From Siphonodentalium dalli (lineage: Eukaryota > Mollusca > Scaphopoda > Gadilida > Siphonodentaliidae), in NCBI GenBank assembly GCA_032622095.1, contig CP136062.1, positions 158,276,875 to 158,340,874 on the forward strand: a stretch of DNA of 64,000 nt, in the 5' to 3' direction. A program made the position numbers and the translations under genes. Every line of letters starts with the position of its first letter. Within the stretch, counting starts at the first letter, position 1. Under the pieces are notes generated by a model, which saw only the letters and a program-made list of their open reading frames with translations, was not told the DNA's origin and made no database searches. This document shows positions 35,637-47,146 of this stretch, piece after piece.

Positions 35637-36225
35637 TTGATCGAGACCTTGTACCACGACCACATTTTGCACTACATCGATTCCACTTGCCCCACTGGCC
35701 CCAGTTGCCATTCACTGGAAATAAGACATATTATTATAACAATGTTCTCAACAGTGGCAATTGTATCATTTTAAAGACATAGGGTGGACTTGTTCGAGTA
35801 TGTGAAACTGATAAGTTAGCATTCAGGCGCTATGTCAACTGGAGGAATGTACCATTTAGGAGATAAACATACCCTGTTGAGTTGTAGATTCTGGGATTCG
35901 AGCATGAAAACAGTTTGTGAACGAGCCGGCTTGCCGGCAGTTCACAAACTGTTTTCATGCTCGAATCCCAGAATCTACAACTCAACAGGGTATGTTTATC
36001 TCCTAAATGGTACATTCCTCCAGTTGACATAGCGCCTGAATGCTAACTTATCAGTTTCACATACTCGAACAAGTCCACCCTATGTCTTTAAAATGATACA
36101 ATTGCTACTGGTGAGAAAATTGTTATAATAATATGTCTTATTTCCAGTGAATGGCAGCTGGGGCCAGTGGGGCAAGTGGAATCGATGTAGTGCAAAATGT
36201 GGTCGTGGTACAAGGTCTCGATCAA
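35637..36225. repeat. 286-bp-arm fold-back over exon A acceptor (unit 4)
   Basis: Arms 35637-35922 and 35940-36225, centre 35931, equal to the unit 3 structure at an offset of 4,725 bp. The junction with unit sequence is the same, so the rearrangement happened once and was then duplicated. Confidence 0.85.
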
Positions 36226-36318
36226 GATCTTGCAACCGTCCCAGACCGCGCAATCGTGGAAATAAATGTTCTGGCGCACGGCGGCAAACTCAGCCGTGTA
36301 ACTCCAGACCATGTCAAG
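36148..36318 (+). CDS. TSP1 exon A, unit 4 (171 nt)
   Basis: Same 57-residue domain and splice sites as the other exon A copies; its 5' half lies inside the fold-back arm. Confidence 0.85.
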
Positions 36319-37889
36319 GTAACCCATTTACGAAACGGCCGAAGTGGTATTCGCTTATTCAATATCAGAATCAGTCCCGAATTTTGGAAATTCCGCATTT
36401 GCATTAGTACAATGGAAATAATCTTCATTCAAAATGCTTTCTGTGAGGTAACGATTGAAGACATTCGATCATGTTTTGTCCGGCCGCTCACCTGGTACCT
36501 GTGTGGTGGTAGGTGAAGATGAAGTCAGTTCTTCTCGCGTTCCATTTATATGTTTCTTGGTATATTTGAAGCAAAAATAATCAGTCCCTTATTTCAAACA
36601 GATTAGATTCTCAGAAAATCAACATTCATTTTGTTAAAGTTCTTCCAGCACCTCTGGTCGAGCCACTGGTAAGGTGTCTATACTGATTAGATCCTGATAT
36701 TATTGTTTATTGCTCACCATTGGTTTATGTTTTCGAAATACAGCAAAATACAGGATATTTGAAACTGTTCAATACAATAATTTGTCTTATCATTGAACAA
36801 TACAGACCGATTACGTCACTGATGACGTCAACTGTTACTGAAAATTTCTACTAAATTATGAAATATTTCCATAAATCACAAGTTTGATCTATTAAATAAT
36901 GCAATATCGACCTAAATTGCAATACTACAATCTACTTTTCAGAGCATGCAATAAGCAGAGAACAACACAGTCGTGTTAACATATTGCAATTATTGCAGTT
37001 GATTGTCGTTCCGCGAGGTAAAACCATCTCGTCACAACAAAATCATGCAATAACGTTAACCAGTCCACACCCTTGTGTCGCTCTATCGTTATTCTGCTGG
37101 CATACATGCAATTTCAAATGTGTAAGTTTAACGTGTATTAATGGTAGCAAAAAATTCAAGTGACTGTCTCTGGTAAAGAGTGTTCCTTATTTCGTTTCCT
37201 AATAGCGGTAATAGATAAAAACGTCTTCGTGTTTGTTTTCGTAAATGATTACCGCCCTCGATAGCCGGCGGAGTGATACCACGAGTGCGTCTTGGATGTG
37301 TCAACATTATGTTTACGCATTGCTCGATTTGCCAGAAAATCTGATGTTTTCTTTTGTTACTAAACCAAGAAAAGAATGTAGAGTGACTTGAGCGCAGCTA
37401 TTGATGCTACAATTAAGTTGACGAAACACGCATGTTCCTGGCAATACTGGTTTAACAGTTATGACACTTTGTAAGGTTTTAGCTGTACCCACCGAGGATG
37501 CATTTATGCACGTAGGAACGTGCTAACAACTGCGGCCGAAATATACCAGGAACACGTGTGCATAATGTGCTAATGCGTTGACACTGATCACCAATCAAAA
37601 ACTTTGAATTGATGACGTCACTGCAACAATCCATAATGGGAGATATGAGTGACAGCGTACATAGCTTTCTCTTCCGAAATAATCTCAGTTTTTCGCACGA
37701 TTTACTTATACGTTCTACTTAGTATCGTGGTTCTCCTGTGAATTTATGGATTAAGTTTTATAAGAAATATAGCGTGTCAGCATATGAGTTATAACCGAAT
37801 AATTTCAAGACAAATTTACTATAACGATCTAACGTACATGTCCTTACATTGATTTTGTTTTTGCTAAACATTTGTGTTACTCTTTGCAG

Positions 37890-37904
37890 GAAGCGGACGT
37901 CCGG
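37890..37904 (+). CDS. GSGRP microexon, unit 4 (15 nt)
   Basis: Unchanged bases and splice sites relative to 18161. Confidence 0.65.
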
Positions 37905-38267
37905 GTAAGTTTGCTATTCCAATTTTCTTCGTTCCTTGTCATCGCGAACTGGTGAAACCGACATTTGTTCTTTAAATTAAACATTTGTTTTAATTACGTC
38001 ATGGCAACGAATGTACACCGTACGTTAACCATTTTCTATACTAAATAGATTCTCACACTCAGTCATAATAGTATTGGAATGGTATATTATTCATCTGGAG
38101 GGATGTTCGGGAAATATAAGCAGACGACAGGCAATAAAAAGTGCAGAAGGAATCCTATGAATTGATGGGAAATGAACAATAATAAGTTCAACAAATGACC
38201 TATCGAACTTATTATGTGAACATTTCCTAAGGTGTAACTACTCGCCGATGAGTATCTAATATCGAAA

Positions 38268-38438
38268 TGAATGGCAAATGGGGCCGGTGGGGCGGGTGGA
38301 GTGGGTGCAGAGCAAAATGTGGTCGGGGTACAAGGTATCTATCAAGATCTTGCAACAATCCCGCTCCGCGCAACCGTGGAAGGAACTGTTCTGGCGCACG
38401 GTGGCAAACTCAGACGTGCTCAATTCGATCGTTAGTAT
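38268..38438 (+). pseudogene. Dead TSP1 exon, unit 4
   Basis: Shares the lost splice sites and adds an Arg-to-Leu change in the basic strand (RYLSRS for RYRSRS), which fits absence of constraint. Confidence 0.75.
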
Positions 38439-39535
38439 GTCGAATCGTATGGTGGATCATTAAAGTGTATTCATAATTGCAGTTTTAACACCCATATATT
38501 GCAAGAGTTATAACAGCTGATGGCAATATGATGCCCGTATGCGGTTATATATTGAATAAATAGAACATTCCTTGAATACGCCGGTACATCGCCATGTGGG
38601 TGTGCATACTCCACTATGCGTATAGTCAATAACACATGCTCTGCGTTATATTTCACTAAATAATAATATAGGATTATAAGTTGAATACCAAATAGGTTTA
38701 AATATAGAGAGCCACATTGTGGCTATGTCTTTGCAATTATCCCATGGCAGAGGATTGTGGAATGATAGTCCTAGAGCCAGAGGCTCAAGTAGTAACCTTC
38801 CGCAATCATCCCGAGTACAGTAACCTCTCAACACTAGTTCTATATTTATTACATATCAAAACTGTCGCACATTAGGCTTGAACTAAAATACAAGACAAGA
38901 ACCGGTGAGTAATACACTTTTGTATTTTCAACAACTGTTTACATCAAAATATAAATCGTAAATAAACATCTTTCATGTGTGATCGGCATGATATTGTTCT
39001 TGGCTTATGTTGTGCCTCAAATTATCACTGGATCAGGAATGAGTAACAAAATGTACCTGATTGCCAGCTATCAAAAGGTAGTTTCGCTTTTGTTTCTGGT
39101 AGACAGTTTCGTCGGTTTTTTTTCCGAGCGTCATATCCTATCACCACTAAAAGAAACATCACATGTCCGTGTATATTTATGTGGGAATTTTTACCAAGCT
39201 AACACAAATTCTAGGTGTATAAAATAAATATATTTCAATAATCGAAATGTAATAGCTCTGAGCTTTAAAGAGTGGGTCCTTCGACTATAACAATTTTGTT
39301 TTTACATCCCTAATGAGAAGAAATAGTAAAGTAAGGGTATTAAATCTGACAAGGTACTTTTAACCATGACTCATGGGCAAGCTTCAAATTATTCACCATA
39401 TTAACATATCTAACATAGATACGTTCCCGCAAATTAGTCTAGACATTGATTCATATCAATATCTCCCGATTCCAGAATCAACGAAATTTGTTACTTAAAT
39501 CTCCTGATGAACATGTTGATTCCTTCGATTTTCAG

Positions 39536-39700
39536 TGAATTGTAGGTGGGGCCGCTGGGCGAGGTGGAGTCGATGTAGCAAAAAATGTGGACGTGGAAGA
39601 AGGACCAGGAAAAGACGGCATACGAAGGCTCGCAATGGCGGCAGAAGATGTTCAGGCAGACCGTTGATGTCAGTGGTGTGTAACCCCCAACGATGTCGAG
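39536..39700 (+). CDS. TSP1 exon B, unit 4 (165 nt)
   Basis: Shifted-cysteine domain as in unit 1 (Ala9, Arg25), with private changes Arg30 to Thr (RRHTKAR) and Val45 to Met (PLMSVV). Acceptor TTTTCAG and donor GTAATA are intact. Confidence 0.85.
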
Positions 39701-41654
39701 GTAATATATTATATTCTCTTCTGCAACCAATCGTTGGAGTTATTCACTCCACAATTAGTCGATCTGATGGTAGATTCTGGTTTTGAACTAATTTCTAATA
39801 AATTTAACCCATTTTTGTTGTTTATTAGTTTGGGGGTTTTTTTGCGTTTACTTTTAAATTGTTGTCTGATTATCAGTGGTCTATCAGTTGATCACGTGAT
39901 CGGTGACTTTTGCAAAAAAAAGGTTCATGAGGGGTTTCCAAACCTGAGCTATGTCAGGAGGTGGACAGTTTAGATTGACGTGCTCAGAAAACTACCCAAT
40001 TGTTAAGCTAGTGCACCACGTGACCACATCAAGCATATTACATAACAAAAAATATATAAAAAAGATTAAATTTCGCATAGTTTTAGAAGGGAAATTATCC
40101 GACCAGTGTTTTTAGAAAATACACACTTTGAGTTGAAATGAATAACTGCCATAAAAAAGTACATGATTGGAACTAGTAAAATGGTTGAATGGCAATTTAA
40201 TTGAGTTCAATACTGCTTCAAGATCACAACATTATGTTATGTGTTTGCAAGGAATTTGTGAGAAGCCATTACCATGAACTTTTATAGCAACCACCAAGGG
40301 TGCTTATACCTACGGCAGGTGAATGACGTAATTTAAGTTTGTCTATATCCATCAGTGATTTTTCAAGATCGCGGGTATAGGTTTTGGAGAAATTGTCACG
40401 TGACATCCGGTTAGCAACCGTGTGGAGATTGCCAAAAAACGCGGAATTGGAAATGAAGCATCGCGATAAAAATGAAAGTAACTACTTCACAACTTACAAG
40501 AATTCACATGTGATTTAAGTCTATTCATTTCATTTAGACCAATTTCGTTGGTCAGCTTAATGAAAACAAAAATGAAGAACGTCTTTCAAATTGACGTTCG
40601 TCTGGACGACTTTTTATGGATGCAATGGAAATAACAGGTGCTATTAAATTATAACAAACCATTTTTATATTGTTTTAAAGGGGATGTCCAGAAATCAATT
40701 TTGAATGCATACATTCTGCTATGGAAATGATATGTATGAAACAGATGTCCTTGAACCAAAGCAGGCATATTAGTCATCACATTTAACTGGCGGGTGTGCT
40801 AGCCTAGGTTAATTTATTTTGACTAGTTTTTCTAGAATTACAACTTGGCGAAATGGACAAGTCACAGGGTTCCCCACCTAATAGCATTAACAGAGAGGTA
40901 TTACAAGAATAGCGCTGACCACGCCACTAAAATATAACGATAAAATATTTCTCGCGCAGCCGTATAACATTAAAGTGATGTGAAACATTCCGGTAGGGTG
41001 ATCAAACAGAAATTGAGAATAATCTGCTCAAATTGGCAACACATATCATCATTCTTCTATATTAATTATTATTCACATGTAAAAATTATATTATATGCTC
41101 CACAAATATTTCAAGTCATGATCGTTTCGTCGTCTAACCGAAATAATTTGTGCCATTCTCATTTTGTTTCACACACGACAGCGAATCACAGTCTAACGAA
41201 TTTCGCCTCATTTTATACTCTACTAGAAGTATGTGATTCGATGTTCTAATCTTTAGAAGATATTTACATAAATGAGATGGTAAAAATTGCAAGTATTTAG
41301 GGAAACAATATTCAATTGTAATGCCAATGTATAATAAGGTTCTTGTAGAGGGAGAGCAAAACATTGATTTAAGTCTATTCATTTCATTTAGACCAATTTC
41401 GTTGGTCAGCTTAATGAAAACAAAAATGAAGAAGTCATGACGATAATCCAGACAATATTTTACAATCCACGACACGTCTTGTCAATTTGGCATGTCGTCT
41501 CATTCGTGACCACTGCATGATGTTACATAAATTATTCTGAGCAATATGTCGCCGAAAAAAAGCAAATTTGAGGCACATCATGAGTGGTTGCTCCACTACG
41601 TGTCACGTACGATTCATATTATCAAGGAACCAATGCAACATATGTTTATTACAG

Positions 41655-41705
41655 GAAACGGTGGCTCTAGCTCGTCTAGCTCGTCTAGCTCAAGCTCGAA
41701 TTCCA
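41655..41705 (+). CDS. Ser-rich linker exon, unit 5 (51 nt)
   Basis: As at 10784 but with one change, giving GNGG before the eleven Ser. The Ser-coding repeat, phase, acceptor (TTATTACAG) and donor (GTGAGT) are preserved in this more diverged unit, which favours a functional exon. Confidence 0.65.
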
Positions 41706-42506
41706 GTGAGTATTTCAATATTTTTTTCTCTGAATCATCTACCCATTTAACTTAACTTACGATCTTGATAACACAGAAAGAATCTAATTGTTGTTTGGAA
41801 AATATTTACTACGTTCAGTTCAGAAATTGTATAATTATTTAATTCTAATTTGGGTATCAGAAAAATGGCGTCAAGTGCGCTCTCTGATCTTTCAAGAAAT
41901 ATATATAAAACAATCCGTTATTAGCATCAGTAATGTGACCACAAGTATACCGCGCACCTAAAATGTACATGCAGACATGTCCACACCTTCTTTATTTACA
42001 GGGGTATTGCATCAGAATGCCTCGAATAGGACAACCCTGCCTGTAACGGTAGGGCCTATTGTAACCATCAGTTCACATTTACCTAGAGTAATCAACAAAA
42101 CTCGTGTTATCATTTCCTCAGAAAAGTAAGAAACTAACAACTGCGGCCGAAATATACCAGGAACACGTGTGCATAATATGCTAATGCGTTGACACTGATC
42201 ACCATCAAAAACTTTGAATTGATGACGTCACTGCAACAATCCATAATGGGAGATATGAGTGACAGTGTACCTATCTTTCTCTTCCGAAATAATCTCAGTT
42301 TTTCGCACGATTTACTTATACGTTCTACTTAGTATGGTGGTTCTCCTGCGAATTTATGGATTAAGTTTTAGAAGAAATATAGCGTGTTTCGATTCAGCAT
42401 ATGAGATATAACCGAATAATTTCAAGACAAATTTACTATAACGATCTAACGTACATGTCCTTACATTGATTTTGCTTTTGCTAAACATTTGTGTTACTCT
42501 TTGCAG

Positions 42507-42521
42507 AACCACGACGTCCGG
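42507..42521 (+). CDS. KPRRP microexon, unit 5 (15 nt)
   Basis: AACCACGACGTCCGG between CTTTGCAG and GTAAGT. It is intermediate between the KPRRR and GSGRP types (first part like one, last part like the other). It lies 366 bp before exon A-prime. Confidence 0.65.
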
Positions 42522-42887
42522 GTAAGTTTGCTATTCCAATTTTCTTCGTTCCTTGTCATCGCGAACTGGTGTAACCGACATTTGTTTTTTAAATTAAACA
42601 TTTGTTTTAATTACGTCATGGCAACGAATGTACACCGTACGTTAACCATTTTCTATACTATATAGATTCTCACACTCAGTCATAATAGTATACATTGGAA
42701 TGGTATATTATTCATCTGGAGGGATGTTCGGGAAATATAAGCAGACGACAGGCAATAAAAAGTGCAGAAGTAATCCTATGAATTGATGGGAATGAACAAT
42801 AATAAGTTCAACAAATGACCTATCGAACTTATTATGTGAACATTTCCTAAGGTGTAACTACTCGTCGATGAGTATCTAATATCGAAG

Positions 42888-43058
42888 TGAATGGCAAATG
42901 GGGCCGATGGGGCGGGTGGAGTGGATGTAGAGCAAAATGTGGTCGTGGTACAAGGTCTCGATCAAGATCTTGCAACAATCCCGCTCCGCGACACCGTGGA
43001 AGGAACTGTTCTGGCGCACGGTGGCAAACTCTGCCGTGTAACTCCAGACCATGTCGAG
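42888..43058 (+). CDS. TSP1 exon A-prime (171 nt)
   Basis: Intact counterpart of the dead exons: the acceptor is GAAG|TG and the donor GTAACC, phase 1 on both sides. W5, W8, W11 and C14, C18, C29, C41, C51, C56 are all present, with basic strands RSRSRSC and a PAPRHRGRNC loop. Residue 17 is Lys. The acceptor's pyrimidine tract is weak (a CTAAT sits only 8-12 bp before the AG), so inclusion may be inefficient. The upstream intron matches the block before the dead exons and the downstream intron matches that after exon A, so the exon sits at a recombination joint. Confidence 0.8.
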
Positions 43059-43640
43059 GTAACCCATTTACGAAACGGCCGAAGTGGTATTCGCTTATTC
43101 AATATCAGAATGTTTTATGATATGCCTAAAAATGATCACTGGATCAGGAATAATTAAACAAATGTACCCGATTACCAGCCATCAAAATGTAGTGTCGCTT
43201 TTGTTTCTGGTAGACATTTTCGTCGGCTTTTTTCCGAGAATCATTTCCTATCACCACTAAATGAAAATCACATATCCGTATATATTTCCGTTGGAATTTT
43301 TTACCAAGCTAATACAACTTTGAGGTTTATATAATAAATACATTTCATTAATCGGATACGTAATAGCTCTTAGCTTTGAAGGGCGAGTCCTTCGACAATA
43401 ACAAGAAATATTTGTTCACCCCTAATGAGAAGGAAAAGTAATATAAGTGTACTAAATCAGACAAAGCACCTTTAACCATGACCCATGAGCAAGTTTCACA
43501 TTTTTAACCATATTAACAAATCTAGCATAGTTACCTTCCCACAAATTATTCTAGACATTGATTCATGTCAATGTCTCCAGATTACAGAATCAAAGAAATA
43601 AGTTAGTTAAATCTCGCGATGACAATGTTGATTCCTTCGA

Positions 43641-43660
43641 TTTTTTCTTACTTCTGTTCA
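43641..43660 (+). other. Exon-deletion scar (copy 1)
   Basis: GATTCCTTCGATTTT, which elsewhere leads into TTTTCAG and a TSP1 exon, here runs straight into CTTACTTCTGTTCAAAATTG, a sequence found about 180 bp downstream of exon C1 (45050). Acceptor, exon and proximal intron were removed in one event. Confidence 0.65.
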
Positions 43661-44696
43661 AAATTGAGACATAATCGTGGCATGAAAGTTCAATACGGAA
43701 AATCATGAATTATTGAGTTAAGGTTGGTGTCAAGTTCAACCAGCATTCCCAGATTACTAACAAAATTAATGTTGTGCCAAAGTTGGGTGGGTTAGACTCT
43801 TTCCAAACACATCATATCCCCATGTCCCTCGACCAGCGTACTGTGCATGTAGTTTAGTGTGTTTTGAATTCCAGCTGTGATAACTGAGATCTGTATGCTG
43901 TGAAATATTTGTCGCTTCATCGTCATTTTAGAGATACTTAGTCCGATATTATCACCTCCAATTTAATATGTTTCGGGTTCTGTTGTGAAAACACTGAAAA
44001 GTCTCATATGAGTGGAGGAACCCAACATTCAAAGCTCAGAGTTATTATAAATCGATTATTGACATCTATGTAGTTTATTCACCTCAAATTCCACAGGAAT
44101 TCCCTAGCAATTATCAAAATATATGTAAATAATACATATTCACTTGGGATCTTGTACTTGTTTTATAATGTGCCTAAAAATTATCACTGGATCAGGAATA
44201 ATTGAACAAATGTACCCGATTGCCAGCCATCAAAAGGTAGTGTCGCTTTTGTTTCTGGTAGACATTTTCGTCGGCTTTTTTCCAACAATCATTTCCGATC
44301 ACCACTAAATGAAACATCACATATCCGTATATATTTCCGTTGGAATTTTTACCAAGCTAATAACAATTTGAGGTGTATATAATAAATACATTTCATTAAA
44401 CGGACACCTAATAGCTCTTAGCTTTGAAGGGTGAGTCCTTCGACAATAACAAGAAATATTTGTTCACCCCTAATGAGAAGGAATACTAATATAAGGGTAC
44501 TAAATCTTGCAACGCACCTTTAACCATGACCCATGAGCAAGTTTCACATTATTAACCATATTAACATATCTAACATAGTTACCTTCCCACAAATTATTCT
44601 AGACATTGATTCATGTCAATGTTTCCCCTATTCCAGAATCAACGAAATATGTTAGTTAAATCTCCCGATGACCATGTTAATTGCTTCGATTTTCAG

Positions 44697-44867
44697 TGAA
44701 TGGTAAGTGGACCCCCTGGGCACGGTGGAGTCGATGTAACAAAAACTGTGGACGTGGAAGAAGGATCAGGAAAAGACGGTGTACGAACCCCGCCCCACGC
44801 TACGGTGGCAGAAGATGTCCAGGCAAAGCGCTGGTGTCAGGGGTGTGTAACTCCAAACCATGTCCAG
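44697..44867 (+). CDS. TSP1 exon C1 (171 nt)
   Basis: Acceptor TTCGATTTTCAG, donor GTAATA, phase 1. The domain VNGKWTPWARWSRCNKNCGR... has W5, W8, W11 and six cysteines at 14, 18, 29, 41, 51 and 56 (group 1 layout), a RRIRKRRC basic strand and a TNPAPRYGGRRC loop close to many animal TSRs. Residue 17 is Asn, where C2 has Lys. It is the nearest relative of exon B with the ancestral cysteine layout. The frame continues past the donor to 45109, but that part has no TSP1 features. Confidence 0.88.
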
Positions 44868-46082
44868 GTAATATATTACAATACGAATTAATCTTTAAAC
44901 ATATTATGAGAAAGAATCGGGCAACAACGATAATTACACATATGTGTTCATTACGGTTCCGTTGTCGTTTGATACCTAAAGTTATTATCCGTTTTCTTAT
45001 ACTCGGTCTGGTTGCGTCGGTTACGAGAGCTTCCAAATGTTATTGGTATTACTTCTGTTCACAATTGAGACATAATCGTGGCATGAAAGTTCAATGCGGC
45101 AAATCATGAATTATTGAGTTAAGTTTAACGTCAAGTTCAACCAGCATTCCCAAATTACTAACAAATGTTTTGACAAAGTTGGGTGGATTAGACACCTTCC
45201 AAACACATCATATTCCCATGTCCCTCGACCAGCGTACTGTGAATGTAGTTTAGTGCCAGTAAGTCTTTTGAATTCCAGCTGTGATAATTGAGATCTGTGT
45301 GCTGTGAAATATTTGTCGCATCATCGTCATTTTAGAGATATGTAGTCGATTTCATCACCTCCAAATTAATGTGTTTCGGGTTCTGTTGAGAAACGTTTCA
45401 TTTGAGTCGAGGAACCCAACATTCAAAGCTCAGTGCTAATATATATCGATTATTGACATATATGTAGTTTATTCACCTCCATTTCCACTGGAATTCCCCA
45501 GCACGTTTCATAATAAATGTAAATAAACATCTTTCACGTGTGATCGGCATGATATTGTTCTTGGCTTATGTTGTGCCTCAAATTATCACTGGATCAGGAA
45601 TAAGCAACAAAATGTACCTGATTGCCAGCTATCAACAGATAGTTTCGCTTTTGTTTCTGGTAGACATTTTCGTCGGCTTTTTTCCGAGAATCATTTCCTA
45701 TCACCACTAAATGAAAATCACATATCCGTTTATATTTCCGTTGGAATTTTTACCAAGCTAATAAAACTTTGAGGTTTATATAATAAATACATTTCATTAA
45801 TCGGATACGTAATAGCTCTTAGCTTTGAAGGGCGAGTCTTTCGACAATAACAAGAAATATTTGTTCACCCCTAATGAGAAGGAAAAGTAATATAAGTGTA
45901 CTAAATCAGACAAAGCACCTTTAACCATGAGCAAGTTTCACATTTTTAACCATATTAACAAATCTAGCATAGTTACCTTCCCACAAATTATTCTAGACAT
46001 TGATTCATGTCAATGTCTCCAGATTACAGAATCAAAGAAAGTAGTTAGTTAAATCTCGCGATGATAATGCTGATTCCTTCGA

Positions 46083-46102
46083 TTTTTTCTTACTTCTGTT
46101 CA
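46083..46102 (+). other. Exon-deletion scar (copy 2)
   Basis: The same exon-deletion joint as at 43641 (GATTTTTTCTTACTTCTG), so the loss occurred before the 2.45-kb duplication. Confidence 0.65.
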
Positions 46103-47146
46103 AAATTGAGACATAATCGTGGCATGAAATTTCAATACGGAAAATCATGAAATATTGAGTTAAGGTTGGCGTCAAGTTCAACCAGCATTCCCAGATTACT
46201 AACAAAATTAATGTTGTGCCAAAGTTGGGTGGGTTAGTCTCTGTCCAAACACATCATATCCCCATGTCCCTCGACCAGCGTACTCTGCATGTAGTTTAAT
46301 GCCAGTATGTGTTTTGAATTCCAGCTGTGATAACTGAGATCTGTATGCTGTGAAATATTTGTCGCTTCATCGTCATTTTAGAGATACTTAGTCCGATATT
46401 ATCACCTCCAATTTAATATGTTTCGGGTTCTGTTGTGAAAACACTGAAAAGTCTCATATGAGTGGAGGAACCCAACATTCAAAGCTCAGAGTTATTATAA
46501 ATCGATTATTGACATCTATGTAGTTTATTCACCTCAAATTCCACTGGAATTCCCCAGCATTTATCAAAATATATGTAAATAATACATATTCACTTGGGAT
46601 CTTGTACTTGTTTTATAATGTGCCTAAAAATTATCACTGGATCAGGAATAATTGAACAAATGTACCCGATTGCCAGCCATCAAAAGGTAGTGTCGCTTTT
46701 GTTTCTGGTAGACATTTTCGTCGGCTTTTTTCCAACAATCATATCCGATCACCACTAAATGAAACATCACATATCCGTATATATTTCCGTTGGAATTTTT
46801 ACCAAGCTAATAAATATTTGAGGTGTATATAATAAATACATTTCATTAAACGGATACCTAATAGCTCTTAGCTTTGAAGGGTGAGTCCTTCGACAATAAC
46901 AAGAAATATTTGTTCACCCCTAATGAGAAGGAATACTAATATAAGGGTACTAAATCTTGCAACGCACCTTTAACCATGACCCATGAGCAAGTTTCACATT
47001 ATTAACCATATTAACATATCTAACATAGTTACCTTCCCACAAATTATTCTAGACATTGATTCAGGTCAATGTTTCCCCTATTCCAGAATCAACGAAATAT
47101 GTTAGTTAAATCTCCCGATGACCATGTTAATTGCTTCGATTTTCAG

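Larger units (their letters stand above)
34967..39713 (+). repeat. Segmental unit 4 (4,747 bp)
   Basis: Same shortened form as unit 3, including the fold-back, but its 3' part carries the 22-bp segment (near 38572) and exon B variants found in unit 1. It is therefore a mosaic of unit 3-like and unit 1-like sequence. Confidence 0.9.
39714..43110 (+). repeat. Segmental unit 5 (scrambled, 3.4 kb)
   Basis: A patchwork of unit 1-type blocks out of order: 39714-40579 equals about 9703-10570; 40580-41090 equals about 15330-15838; 41097-41365 equals about 12602-12870; 41366-42887 equals about 10501-12018; then a TSP1 exon and 52 bp of the intron that follows exon A. After 43110 the sequence switches to the B/C-type intron. 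It has more substitutions relative to unit 1 than unit 2 has, so it is older or outside recent homogenisation. Confidence 0.8.
43125..45575 (+). repeat. 2.45-kb tandem unit, copy 1 (carries C1)
   Basis: The unit equals the following one at offsets of 2,442-2,450 bp. Each has two related halves of about 1 kb that open with ATTATCACTGGATCAGGAAT-like sequence: the first half lacks an exon, the second carries exon C. A fragment related to the TTAA element (GAGTGGAGGAACCCAACATT near 44010) lies in each half. Confidence 0.8.

Noticed and set aside
44868-45109. Extension of exon C1 past its donor to a 142-codon frame
   Set aside because: The donor GTAATA matches that of C2 and B; the extra residues carry no TSP1 pattern and C2 lacks them.
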